Shown here piece after piece: positions 45,868 through 57,956 of a DNA stretch of 64,000 bases (position 1 is its first letter; every line of letters starts with the position of its first letter). Made by a program: the position numbers and the translations under genes. The notes under the pieces are model-generated. The model saw nothing but the letters and a program-made list of their open reading frames with translations, was not told where the DNA came from and searched no databases. This DNA comes from Ophioceras dolichostomum (Eukaryota > Ascomycota > Sordariomycetes > Magnaporthales > Ophioceraceae), in contig PYST01000055.1 in NCBI GenBank assembly GCA_003049485.1, forward strand, positions 62,001 through 126,000, read 5' to 3'.

Positions 45868-48259
45868 AGCAGCAGCATAATCCCTCAAAGCCCTCTCCCT
45901 GTTCTGCTTCTGGTGCGCCAGCGCCGCCGCGCTGCTGCCGAAGCTCCCCGTCGCCGACCTGTTTCCGCTACCACCACTACCGCCCATAAGGTGCGCCCCC
46001 CTCCGCGCCGCGGCCGCAGTGTGGCTCGCGCTGCGCGAGATGACGGCCCCGTTTATCCCTCCTGCAGAGGTGGCTGCGGCGGCTCCGCGGGATGCGGGGC
46101 CGCGGGTGCGGCGGACTTCGAGCTTTACGGCTGGGGAGAGTGGGAGTTGTGGTTTTGGTTGTGGAGGGGGTGGTGGTCGTGGTGAGGGTGCGGTTGCTGG
46201 GAGTGTGGGTAGGGGCGGCTTCGCGAGCGGGGTGTTCATCGCGGCGTAGCCGTCGTCGTCGTCTTCCATTTCGGCGTCGGCGTCTAGGTCGCTTCCTGTT
46301 TCTTCTATTGGTGGCGGTGGTGGCTGTGGTTGCTGTGGCAGAGCCGTTCTGGATGTGGTGCCGGTCCCCGCCGCTATGCTGCTTCTGGTTGGCGTCGGGG
46401 GGTTCTCGGCGGCCTTGCTGATCGTCGATGGCCCGGCAGTCGTGGAGATCGCGGCGGCGGGTCTGGGCGGCTGCTGAAGTTTCAGGGCGGCGGCCCTCTG
46501 CGGATGTTGTCGAGGTGGTGGCGGCGGCGGCACCGCGGTGGGCGAGAGCGCTGTGTCTGGTGCGAGCGAAGTGGCAACGGGTGAGGCGACGATGTCCACC
46601 CCTGAGAGAGGGGCAGGTGTCACAGGCGTCGTGGTCGTCGTGGACTGGTCGAGTGGCCTCTGCGCGTTCATGGCGTTCGCCGAGCGGGTGCTGACGATGA
46701 CGCTCTTCCATCGGTCGATGGACTTGGCGACGAGCTTGCCGAGCTCCTCGTGCCTGTCCTCCTTGTTGACGGGGACTGGCGAGCGCCCGTGGACGAGGCT
46801 TCGCTCCGTGACGAACTCTACCATGGCCTCGCTGATGGGATACGTCGCTGGCGGCATGACCTTGAACTCGCGCGGCTGCTGCAGGCGGTTTAGCTGCTCG
46901 ATCTGTGACTTGAGGTTGGCGTTCTCCTGTTTCAGTAGGTGTTGCGACTCCTTCAACCTGTCCAGCTCAGACTTCCTCCGCCCTACGCTTCGGGCTAGCT
47001 CCAGCGTCCACAGTTCGGCTCTCCTTTGCGCGGGGAGGCCCTCCCATACGGCGTAAGCGGACTCCATGTGCTCAGCTACCTGCTTCTCGAGGGCTTCGGC
47101 AGCATTTTCGGCCTGCTTGCTGTCGAGACGTGGTGCCTGTAGGGCTGGCGGGTACTTGGGCTTTAGCTCTTCTTCGGTGACAGTCGTGGCAGTGGCGCAT
47201 TTTATCTGCCACCTGCGAAACTCGTCCCTGAAGAATGCTTTCAACGCTTCAAACTGCTGTGGGCCGGGCGCAGAGATGGACCAGGATGTTGACGTCGGAT
47301 GTTGGGTCGATGAGAACAACGTTGGGGGTGGTCGCAGGCACTGGAGGGTGAGTGCGGGGAAGTCGAGGGACAGCGGGTCGAAGTTGAAGGGCATCGATTT
47401 CATGTCGATGTGCGTCCTGTCACAAGCATAGGTTAGTCGGCCATGGTTCGAAGCCCTTTTGGTGCGTAGAAGGTGGTGGTAGGTAGGTTAGGTAGGCATA
47501 TTTTGGGTGAGGTGTACCCAGCTGTAGGGAGAATGGAGGACGGGGGAAGACAGAGAAGGTGTTGACAAACTTGGCCGCTCTCCACGAACTAAGAAGCTCC
47601 CGCAATGCAAGCTCGGCCGCCCTCGACGTATCTAGCGCGTCCTGCACTTTTTGCTTCATGTCAAACTGCGCCTTAACCATCTGCCTGCTCACTACTCTGG
47701 CTGGGACAGGCCTCTTGGCAGAGTCGGGCGCGCTGCCCTCACCGTCCCGGCCGCCACCCCTAGCGTCGCCGCGCTTGCTGCTCTCGTGGATGTCGCTTAT
47801 AACCCCTGCTGCCTCCCATCGTGGCGTGCAGACTTGCAGCCCGGCGACAACATCCCGACTTGCTGCGTCTCGGGTGGTCCTTGACAGCGCGGGCGATAGT
47901 GGGTCAGACGACCCGCCGGCTGCTTCTCCAGCATCTCCAGCGTCGGACCCGGGGCTCTTTCGTGAGGTTGTCGTTGTGGTCGGCGTGCCGACTGGCGTCA
48001 GCGTATCCCGGCGCGCGAGCGAGTTCCTGGGATGTCTCCGGGTGATGTTGCCTCTAAGCTTGCGAATCTCCTCGACGTCGTGGACTCCATCTGGTTGCTT
48101 GGGGTTCTTCTCCTTGATATATAGGTCGAGATGTCTGCCGAGCGATGATGAGGTGAAGACTTGTCCGCAGTAAGGGCAAGCCTTGTCCTTGATGGATTTC
48201 GTCCTGCCTGCGCCCGGGTCTGGCTTGATGTCGTCGGGCGCCGCTGCGGACTCGGCCAT
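45670..48259 (-). CDS. Protein with atypical zinc finger, coiled coil and polyglutamine
   Basis: Predicted 811 residues in two exons (48259-47571 and 47416-45670, phase 2; donor GTTTGT is weak). Near residues 28-55, CPYCGQVFTSSSLGRHLDLY gives a CxxC pair and one His but lacks the usual second His spacing, so it is an incomplete C2H2-like finger. It is followed by VHDVEEIRKLRGNITRRHPR. The junction reads SSWRAAKTHIDMKSMPFNFD, and continues DPLSLDFPALTLQCLRPPP. A coiled coil occupies SELDRLKESQHLLKQENANL. The C-terminal half is Pro/Thr/Ala-rich with a 17-Gln run and a basic RRTRGPASRG patch. I believe this is a conserved ascomycete protein without assigned function; a nuclear location is inferred. 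Confidence 0.75.
45826..45867. repeat. CAG/CTG trinucleotide repeat (coding polyQ)
   Basis: Mostly pure CTG units on the plus strand, read as CAG on the coding strand, encode the 17-glutamine run of the zinc-finger-like protein. Length is probably polymorphic between strains. Confidence 0.85.
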
Positions 48260-51200
48260 GTTTCGAAGCTTGGGATGACCCTCTCTTCCGCGCTGACCAG
48301 GGGGGAGAGCGCGAAGATGAGACGAGGCCGATATATACAGTGGTCCGCGAGGTCAAGTTGATTCAAGACAGTACGAGAATGTGTGCAGGTAAGAGACAAG
48401 CAATTGCTCCAGGGGAGCAGCGCCTCTGGCGCACCATATGAAGCCCCAAGTCAAGCTGTGCGAAGCTGTCCGCGGGCTGGAGGCCAGAGGCTAGAGACTA
48501 GAGGCGCAGAGGAATCACTCAAAGCTCAACGGCTTGCACAAGAGATGGAAAGAGGGGCTTGGGTACAGACGGATACAGGCTGGGTACAAGTTATGTGCAC
48601 GGAGCCGCGTGCGGTCCTGGGAGAGGCAGGAGGGGAGGGCAGGATTCCTTTTGAGGCCGGCACGGCGTGACCCGAGACGAAGACATTAACGAACGGTTGC
48701 CTTCTCTCTCCTTTACCGGACATTTCATCCAACAAGGGCCTGCCTGCACGAGGGAGGGAGGAAAGAGGAAAGAGGGAAAGAGTTCAACCTTGCGAATGCA
48801 CGCTGGATGGATGTACCGTACCGTATGAAAGAAAGTACTTTTGCGGGAGCAGCAGGCCAGCACCTAACCTAGTCCCTACTGTTGTAATCCTCACTCACTC
48901 CAGTTCTCCAGTTCAGTAGCAGGGGAGGGCTGCGGACCAGGGTTGGTTCGGAGAAAGACATGGCCAGGGGGGGTGTGAAGTGGAAGGGGGAAAAAAAGGT
49001 CTCCAACTTCAACGCTAGGAGACTGGGCGACAGGTCAAAAGAAAAGGTGGGCTCGTCAACCTCATCCACACAGTAGCAGATTGGAGCAGATTGCGACGAC
49101 CAGCTGGCTTGAGGCGCGTCTCGTCTCGCCTTCCCGAAGAAAAGTACTCCGTACCTATCATTGTATGTATTTCGTATCTGAAAATGGGCGTGTACGAACG
49201 TGGGTACGTATCTGTCCCCCAAATTTGTCCCCATCATCCCCCCCAACGTACCTAACGTGTCCAAGTCGGGTAGGCGGGCTCATGCTCCTGCTCGCTTGGG
49301 ATATATGATGGGATGGATCATGGGTGTAAGTGTACAATGTATCATGGAAGAGGGTGTGCCTCCCTCCGTCTGCTTCATCCGTGCTTGGTGTCCAGCTCAG
49401 CTCCCGCAGAAGGAATGCATCATCGTCCAGGTGCCAGGTGCCAGCCAGGCCAGGGCAGCTTGGGGGTGTGGAAGGATACCTGCAGGCCTGCAGGTGGGCA
49501 GACTTCCCGTAATGAGGAGGAGCAAGAGGAAAAAAAATAACGAGAAAAAAATACCGGGTGGACCGCCGCGCTGGGAAGAGGCACGACGACTTTGGAGCCG
49601 AGGACCCATCATCGTTCTTCGTCCTCTCTCTTCGTCCTTGGCTGGTGGTTGGCTCCTCACTGTCTCTCAAAGTCCTCACCCATCACTGTCACGCTCTCGA
49701 GAGAGTCTAGGCTGGTGACTGTGAGAGTTGAGGGCTGTTCTGGGTCATGTGGACTGCCTGCGGTCCAGGAATCGGAGGACTCCAGATGACTCCAGGTCCT
49801 TCCTGTTGGAGTAGTTCCTCTTGTGGCTCAAAAAAGTAAGGGGAAGTTGCAAAATGTGACCTTTGCGGAAGTCGTTTAATTATGACTGCAGCGACTTTTA
49901 ATAAGCTGTCCATTATTGGCACGCCATTTTGCACAGACGCCGCGATTTGACTGGAACTTGCCTCTTCCTGGCCCACGTCCCGAAGCCAGGAAGTTTCCTT
50001 CCGTCATTCGCTTAAACTGCTGATCGGCACCGGTGTGTGTGTGTGTGAAAGTGATGAACGAGGGGACCAACATGATGAGAAACGGGAAAATAAAAAGAAC
50101 GGAGCAAAGAAGAAGAAAAAAAACTGCTGCAAAGCTTGGGGATCATTGAATTCTCCCACTGTCTGTGTCCCGTTGGACAGGGGTGTGGGAGGTGTCGCCC
50201 ACACCAGAAGCAGCGCACTAGGGGATGGAGCACAGGGCGGATCCGCTAAAGTGGTGGGCCCCTGCGTCGAGCTTGCTGCTTGCTTGCCGGGGGACCAGGG
50301 TTCGCGCTTCCACACCCGAGCCCACTCTCCAGTTCCCTTGGAGCCCTGGAGTCTCGAATGCGGCACTCCCAAGGCCCCGAACAGCGCCAATCCCAATGTT
50401 TCCCTCCTGGCCGCCGGCCAAGTAGCCTTGAAGATCCGGTCGGGTCATTGATCGTTTGTGTCTGTGCCTTTTTTATCTTATTTTTCCCAACGGAGAATGT
50501 GATGGACAAACAACGTCCCTGGTCTAACGTCTGTGTGTAATTTTTTGGGGGGCTGGACCGTTACCGTTGGACTGTGCGGGATCGGTTAGTCCAGCTCGAC
50601 CCTGAGGCTGTTCTGGAACTTCATCACTAGCATCAATCGGTGGCACATGTGGCAGCCTCACACACACGCGGCGCGGTTGAGAAGCGGGAAAGAAAAGCAA
50701 AAGAAAAAAAAGGAGTGAGATTGGAATCAGAGAAATCAACACAGAGAGGAAGCGGCACTAGAGCGGCACCAGTGCACATCTGGACCCTGGAATTATTAAG
50801 AGGCGCTCTTAGTTGGATGCAGTCTTTGGGGGTTCGCGTCTGCAGCAAGCTGCAAGAGACACGGGGCGTGGATTAGAGCGAGGCAGTATTGGATATCGGG
50901 ACTAAGTCCTCCTGCGTCTTGTGTGCCCCATCTGGATGCAGACTATATGCAGACTATATGCAAACCCAACATGCAGCAGTCGGCCGCTGCAGCTGGTTCA
51001 TTTCGTTTTGATGCTGATTAGTGAAAGAGGAAAAAGATAGCCCGTTGTTCTTCTTCATTATACCTCATTATACATACGCTAAAAGGACGCTGAATCGCGC
51101 CTCCCTTTCATGGCGGCATGGCCTCACGCGCCGCACTTCGTAAAAGTGTGCGTGCCAGATGGACGACGACGGACGAGACTGACAGACAAGACGACATGGT

Positions 51201-52188
51201 TGGCACCGACCAACAGCTTAACCCTATTGCGCGGATGAGCCATAACGCCAGTGCCGCATCCCTTTCTCTCTGCAGAAGCTCTGCTTTTGTGATACTTGGC
51301 GCTGCAGTGACGGAAGCCCTCAAGCTCCTAGCTTCTTTCCGAGCTGCCTCTTTTTTCCCCTTTCTATTCAATACATACAGCTTCATCTCGGGGAGTTATT
51401 CGGTGTACGCGAAAGTGGTGGTCGATGACAATGCCCAGCTCCCAGAAAAGGAAGGCAGTCTGTCTTCCCGCCCTTCCGCTCCTTCGCCCCCTTAGGCTGT
51501 GTGTGCTGTGTGAGATGAGCTATGAAGCCTCAGTAGAAGAGTTGCGGCACGACATATTATCATTGACTTAGGGCCAAATCCTCAGTTCGACCTGTCAAGC
51601 CTCTCTTGCGTCTGACTGCCCATGCAAATCTCCAAGCCGCCAATACGAGAGGCCTAACCCCGAGCTTCGGCCTCTCCATCACCACTGATCAGAGGACTGA
51701 TGCTGACCTGCCAAATCTGCAGTCACAAGCTTCCTTCCTCAACACGGCCGTAAGAGGGCATCAACCCGGTAATGCCTGCATCAAGAAGGCACCGAGGTTT
51801 TTCAGAACGTCACGTGAGGTAGGAGGTATCGATCATCGACGGCCGCGATCTCGGTTCGGCTTTTTTGAGGTTCAAAATCTTGGAGAGGTCGTGAGGCTTG
51901 CATACTCCGGTTTTGGCTAATTGGAAAAACCCGACTCGGTGTGGCGCGTACGTCCCTGTGGCTAGAGTTCGTTCCTTCCCCAGCCACCCACTCATGCTTC
52001 GGCACGTCCACGTCGCTGTATTTCGCGTCTCGTCCGCCCGCCGGCCGAGCTTTATCGCATCGAAGGTTTGCGATTGCATAACCGACTGCTCGAACCACAT
52101 CGTTGTTTTCGTCCCAACCAGTTAGTAAACGGTTTCTAACCAGTTGCCCTCATCTTTTTTTGGAGATTGGCTCTGCCCTGTGAACAAA
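48260..52188. other. Gene-poor region
   Basis: Nearly 4 kb between divergent genes without a supportable coding sequence. Frames such as 51118-51495 show no domain. A short GT run lies at 50033-50045. The right end should be the HP1 promoter and leader. Confidence 0.5.
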
Positions 52189-53482
52189 ATGCCGCCCGGT
52201 AAGTAGAACGTTATGTCATCTTTAGCTGTGCAAAGCTTGGAGCTTCCTGCGGAAATAGTTCAGCCGCATCGCCACGGCCACCACGTCTAGCTTCGCTTGC
52301 CCCGTCACGACCAGCAAACGAGCTTGCGCATTCGCTCTCTCCAGGGCTCAGTCTCGAATTGCTACTAGTGCTTTGTTGAGCTGTGATTCTGACTGCGTAT
52401 CTTGCTCTTTAGCTATCAGCGACGACGAAGGCTCCGAGACTAATGAGCTCGCGGTCGTGACGCCGCCGAAGCGGGAGAAGAAGGCTGTATCGTACACAGA
52501 GGCCAAGGAGGAGGACGACGACTCGGAGCCCACCGATACGAAGGAGGAGACAAATGGTGACGCTTCTAATGACGCCGCGGAGGATGACGACGAGGATGGA
52601 GGCGACGGCGAGGATGGTGAGGAGTATGTCGTTGAGAAGATCCTGTCACATATGATTGTGGAGGATGTAAGCGATCCGCCCTCAGCTCCTTTACATACCC
52701 CGCTGGAAACGCTGTCGCTAACAAATGTTTGCGCCAGGGCACACCACGATATGAAGTCAAGTGGGAGGGCTTCGAGAAGAAGTCGGATCGTACCTGGGAA
52801 CCAGAGGAGAATCTGAGGTGCGTAGTAGCGTTACGCGACAAGCCGTCTATCCCCATGCCCTCCCCGAAAACTCCCATTGCGGCACACCTATGTTGCCCCC
52901 GCCACCACCACCCCCATACCTCTTCCCTGTACTAGACGACTAACCCGCGACGCGCCGGCACCCCTTCCACAGAGGAACTGCCGACTCTATCCTAGACGAG
53001 TACCTAGAGAAGATAGGCGGCCACCGGATGCTCTTCAACGACAACCAGAAGGCGAAACAAACGAAAAAGCGAGGCCGACCCAATCACGAGGGCACACCGA
53101 CGGGAAGCGCCAAGAAGTCGCGCAAGCACGGCAATCACCCCCTCGACACCGAGCCTCCTGCCAGTCGTAAGGTCGCGTGGAAGCCTCCCCCAGGCAGCTG
53201 GGAGAACGACATCCTTTCGGTCGACATGTCGCGTGACGACAGCGGCGAGCTCGTCGTATGGCTTGGCTGGAACAATGGCCAGAAGACACAACACAAGGCG
53301 CAGCAGGCCTACACTCGCTGCCCTCAGAAGGTGAGGACTCATTTATACGGCACCTCTTCCTCTACGCTTCTCCATTGCGACCCTCTTAGCACCCTCTACT
53401 TTTCGTACAAGCACTCACATCTTCCTTTCCCTTTTAGATGCTCAAGTTCTATGAGTCAAAGATTAACTTCACGAGCTCATAG
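52189..53482 (+). CDS. Heterochromatin protein 1
   Basis: Predicted 248-residue chromatin protein in five exons: 52189-52198, 52413-52666, 52738-52817, 52973-53330 and 53438-53482. After an acidic N-terminus the chromodomain runs EYVVEKILSHMIVED, then GTPRYEVKWEGFEKKSDRTW, then EPEENLRGTADSILDEYLEK; the aromatic cage positions (Tyr, Trp, and the residue before the Glu in WEPEEN) look intact, so binding to methylated H3K9 is expected. A basic hinge follows (KKRGRPNHEG). The chromoshadow domain, for dimerisation, reads SWENDILSVDMSRDDSGELV, then VWLGWNNGQKTQHKAQQAY, ending KMLKFYESKINF. The Neurospora counterpart is hpo, required for DNA methylation. The first coding exon contributes only three full codons. 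Confidence 0.95.
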
Positions 53483-55031
53483 AAGAGACCTGCGTGAGCT
53501 CGACAATCGGCTCGAAAACACGCTTCACGTGTTTTCTACTTGTTATTTTTTTTTAAAAAAAAATTCTGTTACGGTTGTATGCGCATTCCATACATGATCG
53601 CGCAGCAGAAAACCTCTGGCAGGCGAATGGGGAAGGCTTTTTTCATGTTTGTTCTATTTCTCCTTTCGCGATCGGATTCCCCGCGCGGCGGAAGAAAAGA
53701 AGGCTAGTGAGCCATACTCACATGGACAGGTCTTCATGACTGGGTGAGGTCCAGGGGACGGAGGGGAGGGAGGGTTATCATCATCTTCAGCGGCGTCACT
53801 ACTTCCTCCTCTCGAACGATTGGTCGGTGACAAGACTAGCCCTAGGTCTTGGAGGATAGGCAATATTTGCATCTGCTCGCTTTGAGTGAGCCACACCCGT
53901 CTCGCGGCATCCCAACGTACGGCTAATAGCCGGTGATGCCCCTTCAAGTGGCCAGGACGAATCAAAACCGCGTGCTGACCCGGTGCTGACCCTGGCCAGC
54001 AGATCTGTGGGTAATTCGGAACATGGTTGGGAGCGAGCGATGCAATGTATTTATCTGGGTAGGTTAGGATCTGGAATAACAATTCAATGGACACTCAATC
54101 AATTGACTCCTCTCAGTGCCATTTGATCGTGATCATGTCCGCACCGTGACGGATGTTTGCTTCAACGGCTGACTGTTTGCACGCTCTTCATCACCTCTTG
54201 CTAGGGACAGCAGCAGCTCAGACGTCACTGAGCAATGATTTGGCACCTGTTGAGAGGCTGGTTCAGAGTGAAGGAGCTGTGGCCCACTGGAAAGTGGCTC
54301 AATGTGGCCCGTGCATACCCTGTCAATCCCGTCCCAGACCCCTGTAGCGGGTGGTTGGCGGGGGAAAAGCCAGCCCTGCGAATTTTTATTGACTTTGCAG
54401 AACCCGGTGGCGGGGCAACCGCCCGTATTTCTATGCTGTCTCGCGGCCCGTCCTGCAGCTCACCAAGAAGCTCTCCTTCTCTCTCTCTTGCCTCACATTC
54501 CAAACAATTTTCGAGCTTCATCCTTGCGATCTCAGAGCTTCATTACTCAATCCAGCAACCAATTGCTCCTTGATTGTGATCACACCAGAAACCATCGACC
54601 GTGTGAAGCAGTCTTTCTGCCATCCCACCAACACCACCACCAGTCGATCACATTCGAGCGTGCGTCAGCCCCGAGAGCTTCCCCTCGCTCTCCAATCTCA
54701 CCTCACCATCCCGGAGAGGACGGAAGACCCTCGGTGCACTCGGGAACGAGACTCATCAGCACAGGTCCCGCCTCGACTCTCTTACGGAGAAGGCCAGAGA
54801 GGACCATCGTCGCTTCATCATTTTTACATTCGTCACCCTCCGTGCTCAAACGCCACTGATCGAGCCGAGCCGATTACCCCCCTCCTTCGAGCCTGACTGT
54901 CCGGCCCATTCCACCAGTCCCGGGTCTCTCGCTCACACACATACAGAGAGACACACACGGAGACAACATACACTCTCTCTCCTCTGAGTTGAGCGTCGCC
55001 AAGACATCAACGACACAACCGAGCTGCCAAA
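53483..55031. other. Intergenic region and leader of the microprotein
   Basis: Starts with a T9A9 palindrome beyond HP1. A minus-strand open frame at 54094-53654 (146 codons) has no recognised domain; I give it low weight as a gene. The right part (about 54480-55031) is C/T- and CA-rich, as in transcribed fungal leaders. Confidence 0.5.
53546..53563. terminator. T9A9 palindrome downstream of HP1
   Basis: Nine T followed by nine A, 64 bp past the HP1 stop codon, an 18-bp perfect palindrome. It may contribute to 3' end formation of HP1 or mark its boundary; function is inferred. Confidence 0.4.
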
Positions 55032-55199
55032 ATGGTCAAACAAAACGACGTAATCGCCATCATCATCATCATTCTCTTCATCCTCCTAGCCGGCATAGCC
55101 TTCGGCATCTTCAGGCTAGTCAACTACGTGCGCAGGGACATGACCGCGACCACCTCGTCAAGTTCACACAGCAGCACGTCAATAGTGGACGACGACTAG
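55032..55199 (+). CDS. 55-residue single-pass membrane microprotein
   Basis: Short intact frame, start in a strong fungal context (CCAAAATGG). The protein begins MVKQNDVIA, followed by a hydrophobic helix of about 20 residues (residues 8-27, Ile/Leu/Ala/Gly/Phe-rich, with an AGIAFGIF small-residue stretch). A basic juxtamembrane RLVNYVRRD follows, then a Ser/Thr tail ending in three Asp. The positive-inside rule puts the C-terminus in the cytosol. Synonymous, non-repetitive codons for the Ile run (ATC mixed with ATT and ATA) argue against a simple repeat. A transcribed-looking pyrimidine-rich leader lies upstream. No family recognised; it could be a small regulator of a membrane enzyme. Not proven expressed. 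Confidence 0.6.
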   Translation: MVKQNDVIAIIIIILFILLAGIAFGIFRLVNYVRRDMTATTSSSSHSSTSIVDDD

Positions 55200-56239
55200 T
55201 CCCCCCCAGGACCAGTTGCGCCTCCGCACTTCCTGGGTGAGTGGCTTACTCCCCCGGATGTTGGAGGAAACAACAGTCCTGGGAGCGAGGGGACCTCTCT
55301 TTCTCCTCAGCACCGCCGCAGATCCCCGCGGTTGAGCTGCTTGCCACCTCAGTCGGACTGTATCCGACGTCGGGGGGCTACATAACCCCAACGCGCCCTC
55401 CACCCCTGAACAGTTGGGGGCACTCATACGTGACTCAAGAGAAGTCCTTGCGAGTGAACCATCCTTCCTATATTTCTTGCCTTTCGCAAGAGATGCAGCG
55501 AAGTAGCGATCTAGCTGTTTACGACTTTCTGCATCTATTTCCTGTATCTGGGCACCTGGGTATACGAGGATCATGAGAGACGGCGTTTCTTCAACTTTTT
55601 TTTTCTGCCTGTACTCTTCTCTTTTTTCTCCCCCCTTTTTTTTGGACACATTACACCAGCGACGAAAAGTCAATAGTCATCTTGGGTACTGGCGCATTGG
55701 GATCATGCATGAGGTTGGGATCTTTGAGCGAGATTGGATACGGGATATGATGAGAACGGGATGCAGCTTGCTGTATGTATGTACATTGGTAGTAGACATA
55801 TAGGTACATCTAGGTAGATAGGACGGACAAATGTCTGGCACTAATGAGACGGAGGACGACAAACATTAATCCATCCACCCCCTGTTTCTCGCTGAGTTTT
55901 CCCGTCCCCTAACCATGGCGAGTTCACTCACTAACCAGTGACTCGGGCAGGAGACAGCAACTCCAGACCACGATAGGGAATCATTAATGAGGATGGAGCG
56001 TTCGAGAGTCATTGCCAGAACATCGTGAATAGGTCTCAGCCGTCGCACGCTGGGTCTAGTTCTTCTCTGGCACCCAGGCTTGTCTGTGCTTCCCCGTATC
56101 CCCGCGATAAATGCACTCGAGATTAATGCCTTTTCGGATATGGCCCCCCTACGTGGACAAGAAGGAAGCGAATTCACGGAATAGAAGCTAGGGATCTGTC
56201 TATATCCTATTTACACAGCACTCGAAGCGCAGTGTCACA
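55200..56239. other. Intergenic region
   Basis: Follows the microprotein. Contains pyrimidine tracts near 55597-55645. No gene recognised. Confidence 0.5.
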
Positions 56240-57742
56240 ATGGTGTGGACAGACCGCTTCAGACGGTCGAGCTCTCGCCATCAACCCAGTATCGTCGTCG
56301 CCACCGCTGCAGCCACGGCTACGCGCAGCGCATACGCAAGCAGTTCGAACATGAACACACCCTCGAGCCCAGACAAAGATGACGCTTCCAGACTTCAGGC
56401 AGACGCGGATGCCATGGGTCACATACTAGAGCGACTGGGCGCCCTCCTAAGCGAGCGCCACGACATGGAGGAAGAGGTGTCCAAGGCTCAACGAGAGCTG
56501 CAGCAGGTGAACTGGGAGAGGTTCGCCGTCCCGTTATCTTCGGTGTGGACTTCCGCAGTCGCCTCTCCCTCCTCTCCGTCTTCCTCCTACACAAGACCTC
56601 GACAAGGCACGGAACCAGCACATCCTCCAAGGCCATCAACGAGCCCTGCGGCATCAACGGGATACCTGCCTCGGTCGGGGCCTGACACAGCCGGCCCGGA
56701 GATGTACCACAATGACCAACCGATACAGGCCGGACAGAGCAGGTCCCTTGGATCACGGATGCACCCCGCCCACCGGCAAGCCGCCAGGACGCTCCGGCAC
56801 CGCTTTGGATCCAAGGATTCTCTGAGGGCGGCTCCGACACCTCCTCCTCCGCCACCGCCACTAACAGCCCTTTCCCTTGCTGCCACCCCTCCGCTACCAA
56901 ACGACGCCGTCATAGTCCAGAAGAAAGCCGAAGCCGAGGTCATCCGCCGTCGCATCGATCAGCTCTGCACCTCCCTCGACCGCATCGACGCGGACTTCGA
57001 GCCGCTCATGGAGGTGTTCTGGCGCTGCCTGTACGCGAAGACGCAGCTGGATAAGTTGCGCAAGCAGCGGAACGGGTTGAACGGGGAAAACGGGGAGGAT
57101 GTCAATATCAATATCCTCAATAGCAAGGCCGCCACCACCGGGCTCGCGTTCGTCTCTTCGGCGGTCGCGCCGTCGCCATCAGTATCGCCATCGCCCCCTC
57201 CATCGCCACCACCACCACCCGTGCCGCCACTGCCACACCCACCACCACCAGCCCTGCCACTCGTGCAGAGAATGCCACCAATACTAGAGCCAGCAGATGT
57301 TACCGCTCCCAGCGGGAAGAAGAAGGAGACTGAAAAGAGCTGGCGGCAGGGGCGGGAGCGGGAGCGGGAGCGCGGCCGAGGTGGCAGCGGCAACAGCAAC
57401 AGCACCACCGGCAGCAGCAGCAGCAACAACAACAGCGGCGGGGGTAGGAGGGTTGCGAGCAGAGAGCAACTGCGCGAGCAGCTACAACAACTGCAGCAGG
57501 ACGGGCGAGAGCAACAGTGCAGTTGGGAGCAGGATCACCATCGACAGGGCACTGGCGGCCGCGGACGCGAGCGGATAGTGTGCGCCACCACCGCCCCGTC
57601 GGCTAGGGGGAAGAGCTTAGACATATCGGGGGGCAGGAATAAGGTCGAGAAGGGTGGGCGCAGACTGTTTGAGTTTGAAGACAGCGGCCCTAACATGCCA
57701 TCAGAGGAGGAGGGGGAGGAGGAGGAGGTCAAGTGGATATGA
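56240..57742 (+). CDS. Hypothetical coiled-coil and proline-rich protein
   Basis: Single-exon frame of 500 residues; no family recognised. Two helical regions stand out: residues about 50-95 (MGHILERLGALLSERHDMEE then EVSKAQRELQQVNWERF) and about 230-285 (AEAEVIRRRIDQLCTSLDRI, then CLYAKTQLDKLRKQR), both with heptad-like spacing. Between and after them the chain is Ser/Pro-rich, with polyproline runs that could bind SH3 or profilin-type partners. The C-terminal third is Arg/Gly/Ser/Gln-rich and ends in an acidic EEEGEEEEVKWI. The start region is Ser/Arg-rich and could be a targeting sequence, but that is weak. Some 5' or 3' exons may be missed. Confidence 0.6.
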   Translation: MVWTDRFRRSSSRHQPSIVVATAAATATRSAYASSSNMNTPSSPDKDDASRLQADADAMGHILERLGALLSERHDMEEEVSKAQRELQQVNWERFAVPLSSVWTSAVASPSSPSSSYTRPRQGTEPAHPPRPSTSPAASTGYLPRSGPDTAGPEMYHNDQPIQAGQSRSLGSRMHPAHRQAARTLRHRFGSKDSLRAAPTPPPPPPPLTALSLAATPPLPNDAVIVQKKAEAEVIRRRIDQLCTSLDRIDADFEPLMEVFWRCLYAKTQLDKLRKQRNGLNGENGEDVNINILNSKAATTGLAFVSSAVAPSPSVSPSPPPSPPPPPVPPLPHPPPPALPLVQRMPPILEPADVTAPSGKKKETEKSWRQGRERERERGRGGSGNSNSTTGSSSSNNNSGGGRRVASREQLREQLQQLQQDGREQQCSWEQDHHRQGTGGRGRERIVCATTAPSARGKSLDISGGRNKVEKGGRRLFEFEDSGPNMPSEEEGEEEEVKWI

Positions 57743-57956
57743 TGTCGAGTTTCGTTCGTCGGCCCTCACCGGATGGCGTCGGGCGTTCAGGCTGGTATCG
57801 CTTCAGGGCTTTTATGCGGAATACGAAAGCAGCAGGTAGTGGCGTCTCACATACCCTTGAAGGCATGCATGGAGACCCTCTAAAAATAACCCTCGTCTTA
57901 TCTCTCTCTATAGCACTGCTCCGAAACGCTGGCATCCACAATAGGCCCCCTTCTCG

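Noticed and set aside
53654..54094. 146-codon minus-strand frame downstream of HP1
   Set aside because: No recognisable family and no flanking signals; mentioned only in the regional note.
4654..55816. Many intergenic TAGGTA/TACCTA hexamers, sometimes doubled
   Set aside because: About twenty copies in roughly 35 kb of non-coding DNA is close to what chance predicts for a hexamer counted on both strands, so I do not claim a motif.
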